Positions 1 through 5,140 of a stretch of 5,795 nucleotides of DNA are shown here, in pieces. The notes beneath the pieces were generated by a model. It was not told where the DNA came from. It saw only the letters and a program-made list of their open reading frames with translations, and made no database searches. The position numbers and the translations under genes were made by a program. The stretch lies in assembly GCA_006227095.1 (NCBI GenBank), contig SBFZ01000378.1, positions 1 through 5,795 on the forward strand, in the 5' to 3' direction. Origin of the DNA: Bacteroidota bacterium. GTDB taxonomy: Bacteria; Bacteroidota; Bacteroidia; Bacteroidales; VadinHA17. Every line of letters begins with the position of its first letter. Position 1 is the first letter of the stretch.

Positions 1-500
1 GTGAAGGTCCGGGCATAATTCTCATCAAAAGATATATAGAGCAGAGTCCTGTAAAATACTGCCGTGTAGATTATCAGCACCGCCGAGATTATCCCAAGGG
101 CAATCAGATCACCGTCAGTCACCGTGAGGATGCTCCCGAATAGGTAACTCATCAGGTTGGGTGCATATCCCGGTGTCAGGTAAATGAAGATTATACCCAC
201 TGCCATACCCAGTGCCCAGAGTATTCCTATGGCGCTGTCCTCACGCATCTTTCCCCGTGCTGACATGTATTCCATCCCCAGGGCTGATCCCAGACCGAAA
301 ACAGCTGCACCGACCACAGGATTTATTCCGAGATAGTATCCGAGCCCTATTCCTCCGAAAGAGGCATGCGTCACCCCGCCGCTGAGGAATACCAGCCTCT
401 TTGATACGATGTATGTACCTGCAAGCCCGGCGGTGATACTGGCAAAAAACGCTCCGAGCAGCGACCTGATGACAAATGAATATTCAAAAAGGTTTTCCAT
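1..500 (-). CDS. znuB: Metal (probably zinc) ABC transporter permease, ZnuB/TroC-like, partial
   Basis: Inner-membrane channel subunit of a cluster-9 ABC importer; it would pass Zn2+ (or Mn2+) from the binding protein into the cytoplasm, powered by the adjacent ATPase. The reading frame starts with ATG at 500-498 and stays open to the window edge, giving 166 of the usual 260-290 residues, so the C-terminal part is missing. Visible hydrophobic segments are at about residues 9-31, 46-75, 90-108 and 130-155. Family hallmarks include VTHASFGGIGLG (43-54), the conserved D88 before IGILWALGMAVGI, and LFGSIL (120-125). The start codon overlaps the upstream ATPase stop by one base (TGATG), which indicates translational coupling in one operon. 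Seen: frame, hydrophobicity, motifs and overlap. Known: the ABC-3 permease family has these features. Inferred: zinc as substrate. Confidence 0.9.
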   Translation of the reverse strand, partial: MENLFEYSFVIRSLLGAFFASITAGLAGTYIVSKRLVFLSGGVTHASFGGIGLGYYLGINPVVGAAVFGLGSALGMEYMSARGKMREDSAIGILWALGMAVGIIFIYLTPGYAPNLMSYLFGSILTVTDGDLIALGIISAVLIIYTAVFYRTLLYISFDENYARTF

Positions 501-1246
501 CAGTCGTGTTTGTGAAGGACTACATGCGGCACATCACCGTGAGTTACAAGCTGTATCGGGCATCCGTAAAGCCTTAGGTCATCCTGGGTTATCTTGCTGT
601 GAGGATGATAGAATACCTTTTCGCTGACGCAGGCAAATGACTTCACCCAGGCAGAGATTGTCCCCACATCATGCGAGACCATCATGATGGTCATACGGTT
701 GTTCAGCACCTTCAGCCTCTCATAGAAATCAGCTTCAAAAGAGGCATCAACAAATGTGGCCGGTTCATCAAGAAGGAGCAGCCGCGGTGATCCGGAGACA
801 GCCCTGGCAAGGTATACACGCTGCAACTGCCCTCCTGACAGCTCGTTGAGGGCCTGGTGTGCCAGTGGTTTGAGTCCCAGCTCATCCATCACCTCCGCAG
901 CCCGCTTCTTTTCAGTGCGACCCATTCGGCCCATGGCTCCCTTGTCATGCATCATCCCTGAAAGCACAACATCCTCCACCGTCACCGGGAACAGCGCATC
1001 CCCCTGGGCTACCTGGGGCATGTACCCTATCTGGTTCAGCTTCAGGTTGCCGGGAGAATAGTCAATCCTCCCTGAGAGGGGTTTCAGAAGCCCGAGAATG
1101 ACCTTCAGAAGCGTGGTCTTCCCTCCGCCATTAGGACCAATGATCCCAATGAAGTCATTCTCTTCAACGTCCATCGACACTTCCCTCAGGACTACTTTCT
1201 CCTCGTATCCTGCGGTCATTGAATCTATGCTGAAAAGCCTACCCAT
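500..1246 (-). CDS. znuC: Metal (probably zinc) ABC transporter ATP-binding protein, ZnuC-like
   Basis: Cytoplasmic ATPase that drives metal uptake through the adjoining permease. From the ATG at 1246-1244 the protein has 248 residues and all ABC motifs in order: Walker A GPNGGGKTT (37-45), Q-loop Q78 in GYMPQ, signature LSGGQ (136-140), Walker B LLLLDEP (156-162, D160 and E161) and H-loop H192 in MVSHD. The C-terminus is His-rich (HGDVPHVVLHKHD), as in several ZnuC-type proteins. The frame extends upstream to a TTG at 1294, but the 16 extra residues come from low-complexity intercistronic sequence, and the protein from M17 (MGRLFSIDSM) begins as the family does, so I chose ATG 1246. The gene lies 126 bp downstream of znuA and overlaps znuB by one base. 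Zn versus Mn specificity cannot be read from the ATPase. Confidence 0.93.
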   Translation of the reverse strand: MGRLFSIDSMTAGYEEKVVLREVSMDVEENDFIGIIGPNGGGKTTLLKVILGLLKPLSGRIDYSPGNLKLNQIGYMPQVAQGDALFPVTVEDVVLSGMMHDKGAMGRMGRTEKKRAAEVMDELGLKPLAHQALNELSGGQLQRVYLARAVSGSPRLLLLDEPATFVDASFEADFYERLKVLNNRMTIMMVSHDVGTISAWVKSFACVSEKVFYHPHSKITQDDLRLYGCPIQLVTHGDVPHVVLHKHD

Positions 1247-1372
1247 ATTCGATTTCCGGTCTGTAATCTTCGATCTGCTAATTGTGATTTTCAACTCAAC
1301 ATCAGCAGATCACTTGCACCACCTATCTGCCTGATTACCTGCACATACCCACTACTGCCTACTGCCTACTGC
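1247..1372. other. Intercistronic gap znuA-znuC, low-complexity
   Basis: The 126 bp between the znuA stop and the chosen znuC start are unusually long for this otherwise tight operon. The znuA-proximal end is a 7-bp tandem repeat (listed separately). The rest is simple sequence with recurring CTGC/TCTG and TAAT words, which may be older decayed repeats. I see no hairpin followed by a T-run on the minus strand, so nothing suggests termination before znuC, and I see no TAnnTTTG-type promoter of its own. Confidence 0.5.
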
Positions 1373-1386
1373 CTATTGCCTATTGC
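1352..1386. repeat. Heptanucleotide tandem repeat, five units, across the znuA stop codon
   Basis: On the plus strand three units of CTACTGC (1352-1372) are followed by two of CTATTGC (1373-1386), with no interruption. Read on the minus strand, each unit contributes one TAG. Because 7 is not a multiple of 3, successive TAGs fall in successive frames, so the tract has a stop in all three minus-strand frames. The TAG at 1375-1373 is the znuA stop, and the last znuA residues (N-R-Q) are encoded by the repeat. The pattern is seen directly; its origin and any function are unknown. Confidence 0.9.
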
Positions 1387-2458
1387 CCCCCAAAGCCTTC
1401 GCCACTTCCATAACAGCCTCAGGCCAGTCAGTGTTCATCGGATTGATGACAACAAGTTCTGCCCCGGTCTCACGTGAGAGCGACTGGGCATTGCGGACAT
1501 CATACTCCGCCTGTATGAAGATAATCTTAATTTCCCTTTCACGGGCCAGGTCAATCAGCTCTTTCATTCGTGCAGGTGAAGGATTTTTACCCTCATCCTC
1601 AAATGAGACCTGTTCAAACCCGTAATCACGACCCATATATGCCAGAGCCGGGTGGTAGATCAACACCGTGGTGAAAGGTTTTTCACCAAGGGAAACACGC
1701 ACCAGCGAATCAACATCATCTATCTTCCTTTCCAGCAAGGAGAGGTTTGCATCATATTTTTCAGCACCTGCGGGATTCAGCCCTGCCAGGAGGTCACGTA
1801 TATCCTTCGCCATGATCCTCGCAGTCAATGGTGACATCCAGTAGTGCGGATCGGGTCCGCCATGAGAATGAGAATGATCTTCAGGATCTGTCATGGTTTG
1901 CCCCGGGGCATCAGGGTTAACAGCCTTAACAGCTTCAGCCTGACCGTGGTCATGACCGTCATGATCATCCTCCGCCTGAGATTCCCCTGCTTCATGTTCG
2001 TGCCCGTCGTGAGCCGCCTCTCCCTCCCCGGCCTTCAGACCTTCAGACCTTAGACCTTCAGACTTCAGACCCTCAGACATCAGACCTTCAGACTTCAGAC
2101 CCTCAGACCCTATCAGCCGAATATTCCTTGAAAGGTCAAGAACCTTCATTTCCGGATTTACCTGCATGAACCGCTCCATCCAGGCATGCTCAAAGCCAAG
2201 CTGCCCGTTGATGACCAGTGCCTCTGATCCGGAAAGGGCACTTATCTGTGCAGGAAGCGGTTCCCAGATATGATGGTCAGCCCCGGCTGGAAGAAGCACA
2301 TTGACCCTGAAATCGTCACCCCCAATCTGTTCAACAAACCAGGCAAACGGCGGTATTGTAACTGTAACGATCCTTCCGTCAGCTTTCTGCGGATTCCGCG
2401 GGCCGCATGAAACGGCAATAATGGCAATGAATGCCAGCAATAAGGGGAATTTTCTCAT
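1373..2458 (-). CDS. znuA: Metal (probably zinc) ABC transporter substrate-binding lipoprotein, ZnuA-like
   Basis: Periplasmic, lipid-anchored receptor that captures the metal and delivers it to the ZnuB/ZnuC importer. The N-terminus is a lipoprotein signal with a lipobox-like AVSC, so C18 is the expected lipidation site. The following GPRN lacks the acidic residues associated with surface export in Bacteroidota, so a periplasm-facing position is likely. Family metal ligands are recognisable: H63 in HHIWEP, H205 in DPHYWMSP, H269 in VLIYHPA, and possibly D344 in NTDW as the fourth. Between the first two ligands lies an insert with five SEGL(K/M/R) repeats (118-142), then a His/Asp/Glu-rich loop (about 143-201) with nine histidines. 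That loop is typical of zinc rather than manganese receptors. The length of 361 residues exceeds the common ~300 because of this insert. It is the first gene of the operon, with a candidate promoter and operator just upstream. Confidence 0.93.
   Translation of the reverse strand: MRKFPLLLAFIAIIAVSCGPRNPQKADGRIVTVTIPPFAWFVEQIGGDDFRVNVLLPAGADHHIWEPLPAQISALSGSEALVINGQLGFEHAWMERFMQVNPEMKVLDLSRNIRLIGSEGLKSEGLMSEGLKSEGLRSEGLKAGEGEAAHDGHEHEAGESQAEDDHDGHDHGQAEAVKAVNPDAPGQTMTDPEDHSHSHGGPDPHYWMSPLTARIMAKDIRDLLAGLNPAGAEKYDANLSLLERKIDDVDSLVRVSLGEKPFTTVLIYHPALAYMGRDYGFEQVSFEDEGKNPSPARMKELIDLAREREIKIIFIQAEYDVRNAQSLSRETGAELVVINPMNTDWPEAVMEVAKALGGNRQ
2033..2107 (-). repeat. Five in-frame 15-bp tandem repeats inside znuA (SEGLx repeat)
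   Basis: Five consecutive 15-bp units encode SEGLK, SEGLM, SEGLK, SEGLR and SEGLK (residues 118-142). Units 1 and 3 are identical at the DNA level and the others differ by a few bases. Each unit is itself a 7+8 bp doublet of TCTGARG-like words (TCTGAGGG/TCTGAAG), which points to expansion by slippage of a shorter word rather than selection on the peptide alone. The repeat immediately precedes the His-rich metal loop and would form a flexible or weakly helical acidic linker. Confidence 0.9.
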
Positions 2459-2478
2459 GCAATGTCTTTTGTGTAGTG

Positions 2479-2486
2479 CAAAATTA
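2479..2486 (-). promoter_or_regulatory. Candidate -7 element of the znuA promoter
   Basis: On the minus strand the octamer TAATTTTG matches the Bacteroidota -7 consensus TAnnTTTG exactly and lies 20 bp upstream of the znuA ATG. That implies a short leader of roughly 12-16 nt. A clean -33 TTTG at standard spacing is not obvious; the near-palindrome at 2502-2517 occupies that place. Seen: motif and position. Known: the consensus. Inferred: activity. Confidence 0.55.
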
Positions 2487-2501
2487 ACAATTTATGGGAT
2501 C

Positions 2502-2517
2502 ATTGGGTTAAACCAAT
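2502..2517. promoter_or_regulatory. Candidate metalloregulator operator upstream of znuA
   Basis: ATTGGGTTAAACCAAT is a 16-bp near-perfect inverted repeat: ATTGG-n-TTAA-n-CCAAT, with 14 of 16 positions symmetric. Its centre lies about 27 bp upstream of the centre of the znuA -7 element, so it overlies the -33 region, where a bound repressor would block RNA polymerase. Uptake genes of this type are commonly repressed by Zur/Fur-family or DtxR/MntR-family proteins in metal-replete cells. I cannot assign the site to either family from its sequence. Confidence 0.45.
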
Positions 2518-2602
2518 TTGCGGCCAAACAGTTCAGCAACGCTCGTTTTGCATAGTGAAAAAGGCATTTCGTACACCTCTCCGGGCCACCCGGGTCAGGC
2601 TA

Positions 2603-2678
2603 CCGGGTAAAAGAAAGCACGTTGGGGGCCGATCCGGCTGCCCGGTAAAAGAAAATACGTTGGGAACCGATCCGGACT
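2603..2678. repeat. Two adjacent 38-bp direct repeats, intergenic
   Basis: Unit 1 (2603-2640) and unit 2 (2641-2678) match at 30 of 38 positions by eye. The conserved blocks are GGTAAAAGAAA, ACGTTGGG and CCGATCCGG, in the same order and spacing. The units abut with no spacer. They lie just beyond the terminator of the exported-protein gene and upstream of the znuA control region. I do not recognise the family and see no open frame or promoter in them. Confidence 0.75.
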
Positions 2679-2687
2679 GCAGGGCAT

Positions 2688-2721
2688 AAAAAAACAGAGA
2701 CAGATAGTGAGTCTGTCTCTG
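2688..2721 (-). terminator. Intrinsic terminator of the exported-protein gene
   Basis: On the minus strand CAGAGACAGA (2721-2712), a 7-nt loop and TCTGTCTCTG (2704-2695) form a perfect 10-bp stem, followed directly by seven T residues (2694-2688). It lies 78 bp past the stop of the minus-strand gene at 2800. No T-run follows on the plus strand, so it acts in one direction only. It separates that gene from the znu operon, which therefore needs its own promoter. Confidence 0.9.
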
Positions 2722-2799
2722 TGTAAGGATCCGCGGGGGATGTCATCTGTCCTTGACCGGACCCCTGATCCGAACCAATAAAAAGCAGAAAACCAAAAA

Positions 2800-3642
2800 T
2801 CAGTAAGAGTTCAATGAAATACGAAGGTTCCCCGTTGCTTCCTTTGCTTTTACCTTAAAAGTCCATTTGCCGTTCTTCCAGCCATTCCCCTCACCGGCCT
2901 CAAAGCTCTTCCTCCAGTTCAGGCTGCCGTTCTCGTCAAGAACGACCTCTGAGAGCTGCTTGCCGTCAGGCATTACTATGGCAACTGTAATCGATCCCTC
3001 TGCACAGTTGCCCGTTACAGAAAGATTGACATTGTCAGAATCGTCTGCACTTATGGTGAGTTCATTGGTAAAGGTTGCCTCCATCACCTGGCGGGAATAA
3101 TTCCAGGATGAACCAGGTTTGCTCCCGATATCACGGCCACGGTACAGATAGATATTGTCGCCTGTATCATACCTGTAGATATGCGAAACATCCGGAGCAT
3201 CAGGAACCACTATAAACGGCATCGTCCGGGTTACGTCACGCGCACCCCTGCTCAGATCATCAAATTCCCTGTAAATCCATTCATACTGCTTGTCCTTTTC
3301 GGCATCACTTCTGGCCTCGATTTCGGCCATTTTTTCCTGGATCTCCTTACGCTTGGCCTCCAGGTCCGCCTGTTTCATCTTCAATTCTTCGTTCAAAGCC
3401 TGCTGCTTCTGATAATCAGCCTTCTTCTGAAGCTCGGCCTGCTTCTTCAGTTCTTCCTGCTTCTTCAACTCATCCAGTTTCTGAAGTTCTGCCTGTTTCT
3501 TCAGTTCTTCCTGTTTCTGAAGCTCGGCTTGTTTCTGTTTCTCGTCACTGACCTTCTGTGACGAATCCTGTGCATATATACCTGCTGATGAAAGTAACAT
3601 CGCCAGGATTACTGCTGTGAAAAAATTTACCGTTCTTTTCAT
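2800..3642 (-). CDS. Exported protein of unknown function with hexad-repeat helix and beta-rich C-terminus
   Basis: I recognise no named function for this 280-residue protein. Residues 1-24 form a Sec signal peptide (MKR, hydrophobic core, likely cleavage after IYA) with no lipobox cysteine, so the mature protein is probably periplasmic or secreted. Residues about 30-125 are a highly charged K/E/Q helix. Within it, 38-79 are seven tandem hexads of the type (Q/K)xELxK, followed by more regular coiled-coil sequence to about 118. Residues about 140-280 look beta-rich, with many aromatic and Asn/Asp/Gly turns (PDGK at 225-228, GWKNGKWTFKVKAK at 254-267, ending ISLNSY). It is divergent from a two-component system across a 136-bp region with regulator-type repeats, and monocistronic given its own terminator. 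AAAAGGG a few bases upstream of the ATG could serve as ribosome binding site. A role in envelope stress or sensing is only an inference from this position. Confidence 0.85.
   Translation of the reverse strand: MKRTVNFFTAVILAMLLSSAGIYAQDSSQKVSDEKQKQAELQKQEELKKQAELQKLDELKKQEELKKQAELQKKADYQKQQALNEELKMKQADLEAKRKEIQEKMAEIEARSDAEKDKQYEWIYREFDDLSRGARDVTRTMPFIVVPDAPDVSHIYRYDTGDNIYLYRGRDIGSKPGSSWNYSRQVMEATFTNELTISADDSDNVNLSVTGNCAEGSITVAIVMPDGKQLSEVVLDENGSLNWRKSFEAGEGNGWKNGKWTFKVKAKEATGNLRISLNSY
3406..3531 (-). repeat. Seven 18-bp coding repeats (hexad peptide repeat)
   Basis: The units encode, in order, QAELQK, QEELKK, QAELQK, LDELKK, QEELKK, QAELQK and KADYQK (residues 38-79 of the exported protein). 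Types A (QAELQK) and B (QEELKK) mostly alternate, giving a partial 36-bp higher-order period. A strict six-residue period is unlike the seven-residue coiled-coil period and favours a long charged single helix or an unusual coiled coil. The repeated DNA suggests growth by duplication. Confidence 0.85.
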
Positions 3643-3670
3643 GACTACCCTTTTAAGAAGTTTGACAGTG

Positions 3671-3678
3671 TAAAATTA
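3671..3678 (-). promoter_or_regulatory. Candidate -7 element for the exported-protein gene
   Basis: On the minus strand TAATTTTA matches TAnnTTTG at seven of eight positions (five of the six fixed bases) and lies 28 bp upstream of the ATG at 3642. No TTTG is found at -33. The GGTTAAT array begins 21 bp further upstream, where a bound response regulator could replace the missing -33 contact. Confidence 0.4.
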
Positions 3679-3699
3679 CATCCTCTATCCACAGCATAA

Positions 3700-3728
3700 G
3701 GTTAATGGGAGGTTAATGCAAGGTTAAT
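3700..3728 (+). promoter_or_regulatory. Triple GGTTAAT direct-repeat array, candidate response-regulator site
   Basis: GGTTAAT occurs at 3700-3706, 3711-3717 and 3722-3728: three perfect 7-bp copies with 4-bp spacers, a strict 11-bp period. One-turn head-to-tail repeats are the usual target of OmpR/PhoB-family winged-helix dimers, and such a regulator is encoded in this window at 5137. The array lies between the two divergent promoters, 26 bp from the kinase -7 element and 21 bp from that of the exported-protein gene. Seen: repeats and spacing. Inferred: binding by this regulator, autoregulation and shared control. Confidence 0.65.
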
Positions 3729-3754
3729 CTTCTGATTGATATTAATTCATTTAG

Positions 3755-3762
3755 TAATTTTG
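3755..3762 (+). promoter_or_regulatory. Candidate -7 element of the kinase-regulator operon promoter
   Basis: TAATTTTG matches TAnnTTTG exactly, is identical to the octamer in front of znuA, and lies 16 bp before the kinase ATG, implying a leader of about 10 nt. A possible TTG at 3736-3738 has a 16-bp spacer, short for a good -33 element, which fits a promoter needing an activator bound at the upstream GGTTAAT array. Confidence 0.55.
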
Positions 3763-3778
3763 AACAAAAGTCAGCGCA

Positions 3779-5140
3779 ATGAAGCGTAAATTACTTCTGG
3801 CATTTTCACTTGCGGCACTGCTCCTCTTCCTTGCAGTTCAGGTATTCATGATTCAAAGTACCTGGCAACAAAAGGAAGAGATTCTTCTTATGAGATATAA
3901 GAGCCTTTCAAGGGAAGGGCTGTCACTTCTCCTGGCAAAAAAGAAGAGCAACGGTTTTGAAAAGGCGATGTCAGTAACCGATAAGTTTACCGATTACCTG
4001 ATTTCGGAAGAAGTTCCGAAACTCAGGACAACAATCGACAGCACCTCGCTTGGCCGTATCGCCCTGAAGGAGACATATTCAATATTGAGGGACAATGAGA
4101 TGCTCACTTCTTTTCTTTATTCTTACATCAAAAATGCCCATTTTGACAATGATTTCAAAACCATAATATCCATTGCCTCATTTCAGCTTATCACTCCTGA
4201 AGGAAAGATGGTACTTGCTGACACTGTCTATCCTCTTCCGAAGAAGGGTCTGATCGTGGTCAACACCTTCAGGGAGGAGCACAACAACTTCATTATTGAG
4301 TTTCATTACCTTATTGACCTGACCCATAAAAACGAGATGGTACTTAAGGAGGCTTTGCTTTCTTTCTGTCTTATCACAGGAAGTATCCTGATAGTATTAA
4401 TGGTTTTCGGGGTCACATGGCGAAACCTTATGGAAGAGCGCCGTCTCTCGGAGCTGAAGAGCGATTTCATAAACAACATGACCCATGAACTCAAGACGCC
4501 CCTCTCAACAATCACCGTCGCCGGGAGAACTCTTGAGAAGGAGCAGGTTCTCTCTGACCAGCAGAAGGTACTGGAGACTGCCCGCCTCATCGGGAAGCAG
4601 AGCGTTCACCTCAACCAGCTAATCAACACCATCCTTGAGGTCAGCTTCCTTGAACGCCAGGAGTTTGAACTTGACAGGTCAGGAGTGGTAATGGACGAGC
4701 TCCTGCACCAGATCGTCAATTCATTCCTCACATCATGCGATGGTTGCGCGGAAATAAAAGAACAGTATCAGACCGGAGGAATTAAAGTTCAGGTTGACAT
4801 TGTCTACTTCACAACCATGGTAAGCAACCTCCTCTCAAATGCAGTCAAATACTGCGACAAGGAACCCCGCATTACAGTTTCAACAAATGTCTCATGCGGC
4901 GACCTTGAAATAACCATTGCCGATAACGGTGTCGGCATTTCCGGAGAACACCTCGGCCATGTCTTCGAGAAGTTCTACAGGGTACCGCAGGGCAACATCC
5001 ACAAGACCAAGGGGCTCGGACTGGGGCTATACTATGTGAGGCGCATAGCCGTTGCCCATGGCGGTGATGTGTCAGTCTCAAGCAAACCAGGCCGGGGTAC
5101 CACATTCAAAATCAAAATACCAATACAGAACGCCATATGA
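3779..5140 (+). CDS. Sensor histidine kinase of a two-component system (RprX-like arrangement)
   Basis: Inner-membrane kinase of 453 residues that autophosphorylates on histidine and passes the phosphate to the regulator encoded next. TM1 spans about 5-25 and TM2 about 192-213, enclosing an extracytoplasmic domain of about 165 residues with a helical first half and a beta-rich second half (about 130-182). No HAMP domain fits between TM2 and the dimerisation helix, which starts near 224. HisKA carries H236 in MTHELKTPL. The ATP-binding domain has the N box (N350, N354 in SNLLSNAVKY), G1 DNGVGI (382-387), F box FEKFYR (396-401) and G2 GLGLGL (412-417), so it should be catalytically competent. 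The stop overlaps the regulator ATG (ATGA), indicating co-translation. The layout is like Bacteroides RprX, but identity with it is not claimed. The signal sensed is unknown. Confidence 0.93.
   Translation: MKRKLLLAFSLAALLLFLAVQVFMIQSTWQQKEEILLMRYKSLSREGLSLLLAKKKSNGFEKAMSVTDKFTDYLISEEVPKLRTTIDSTSLGRIALKETYSILRDNEMLTSFLYSYIKNAHFDNDFKTIISIASFQLITPEGKMVLADTVYPLPKKGLIVVNTFREEHNNFIIEFHYLIDLTHKNEMVLKEALLSFCLITGSILIVLMVFGVTWRNLMEERRLSELKSDFINNMTHELKTPLSTITVAGRTLEKEQVLSDQQKVLETARLIGKQSVHLNQLINTILEVSFLERQEFELDRSGVVMDELLHQIVNSFLTSCDGCAEIKEQYQTGGIKVQVDIVYFTTMVSNLLSNAVKYCDKEPRITVSTNVSCGDLEITIADNGVGISGEHLGHVFEKFYRVPQGNIHKTKGLGLGLYYVRRIAVAHGGDVSVSSKPGRGTTFKIKIPIQNAI

Larger units (their letters stand above)
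2459..2799. other. Intergenic region between znuA and the exported-protein gene
   Basis: This 341-bp stretch has no credible gene on either strand; the short plus-strand frame entering it (2301-2555) is antisense to znuA. From left to right it holds the znuA leader and promoter (to about 2486), a 16-bp near-palindrome (2502-2517), an unassigned stretch with a small CCGGG/CCCGG inverted repeat (2581-2593), two adjacent 38-bp direct repeats (2603-2678), and a minus-strand intrinsic terminator (2688-2721). The last 78 bp are the 3' untranslated tail of the upstream minus-strand gene, including a weak GGATC...GATCC inverted repeat (2727-2771). Confidence 0.7.

Noticed and set aside
1247..1294. 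N-terminal extension of the ATPase to a TTG start at 1294
   Set aside because: The 16 extra residues come from low-complexity intercistronic sequence and precede the normal family start; ATG 1246 is preferred.
2506..2512. GGTTAAA within the znuA palindrome as a further response-regulator box
   Set aside because: Single copy with a mismatch, no 11-bp partner, and better explained as part of the symmetric palindrome.
2581..2593. CCGGG-CCA-CCCGG inverted repeat as a terminator
   Set aside because: Only five base pairs with a 3-nt loop and no T-run on either side.
2603..2678. CRISPR-like repeats
   Set aside because: Only two units, directly adjacent with no spacers, 8 of 38 positions different, and no cas genes in the window.
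2727..2771. Inverted repeat GGATC...GATCC in the 3' tail of the exported-protein gene as a second terminator or structured RNA
   Set aside because: The stem is short and interrupted, the loop is long, no T-run follows, and the strong terminator lies just downstream.
3181..3561. Plus-strand frame of 126 codons, very Leu/Phe rich
   Set aside because: It is the antisense reading of the K/E/Q hexad-repeat helix, whose codons read as Leu and Phe on the other strand; it has no independent support.
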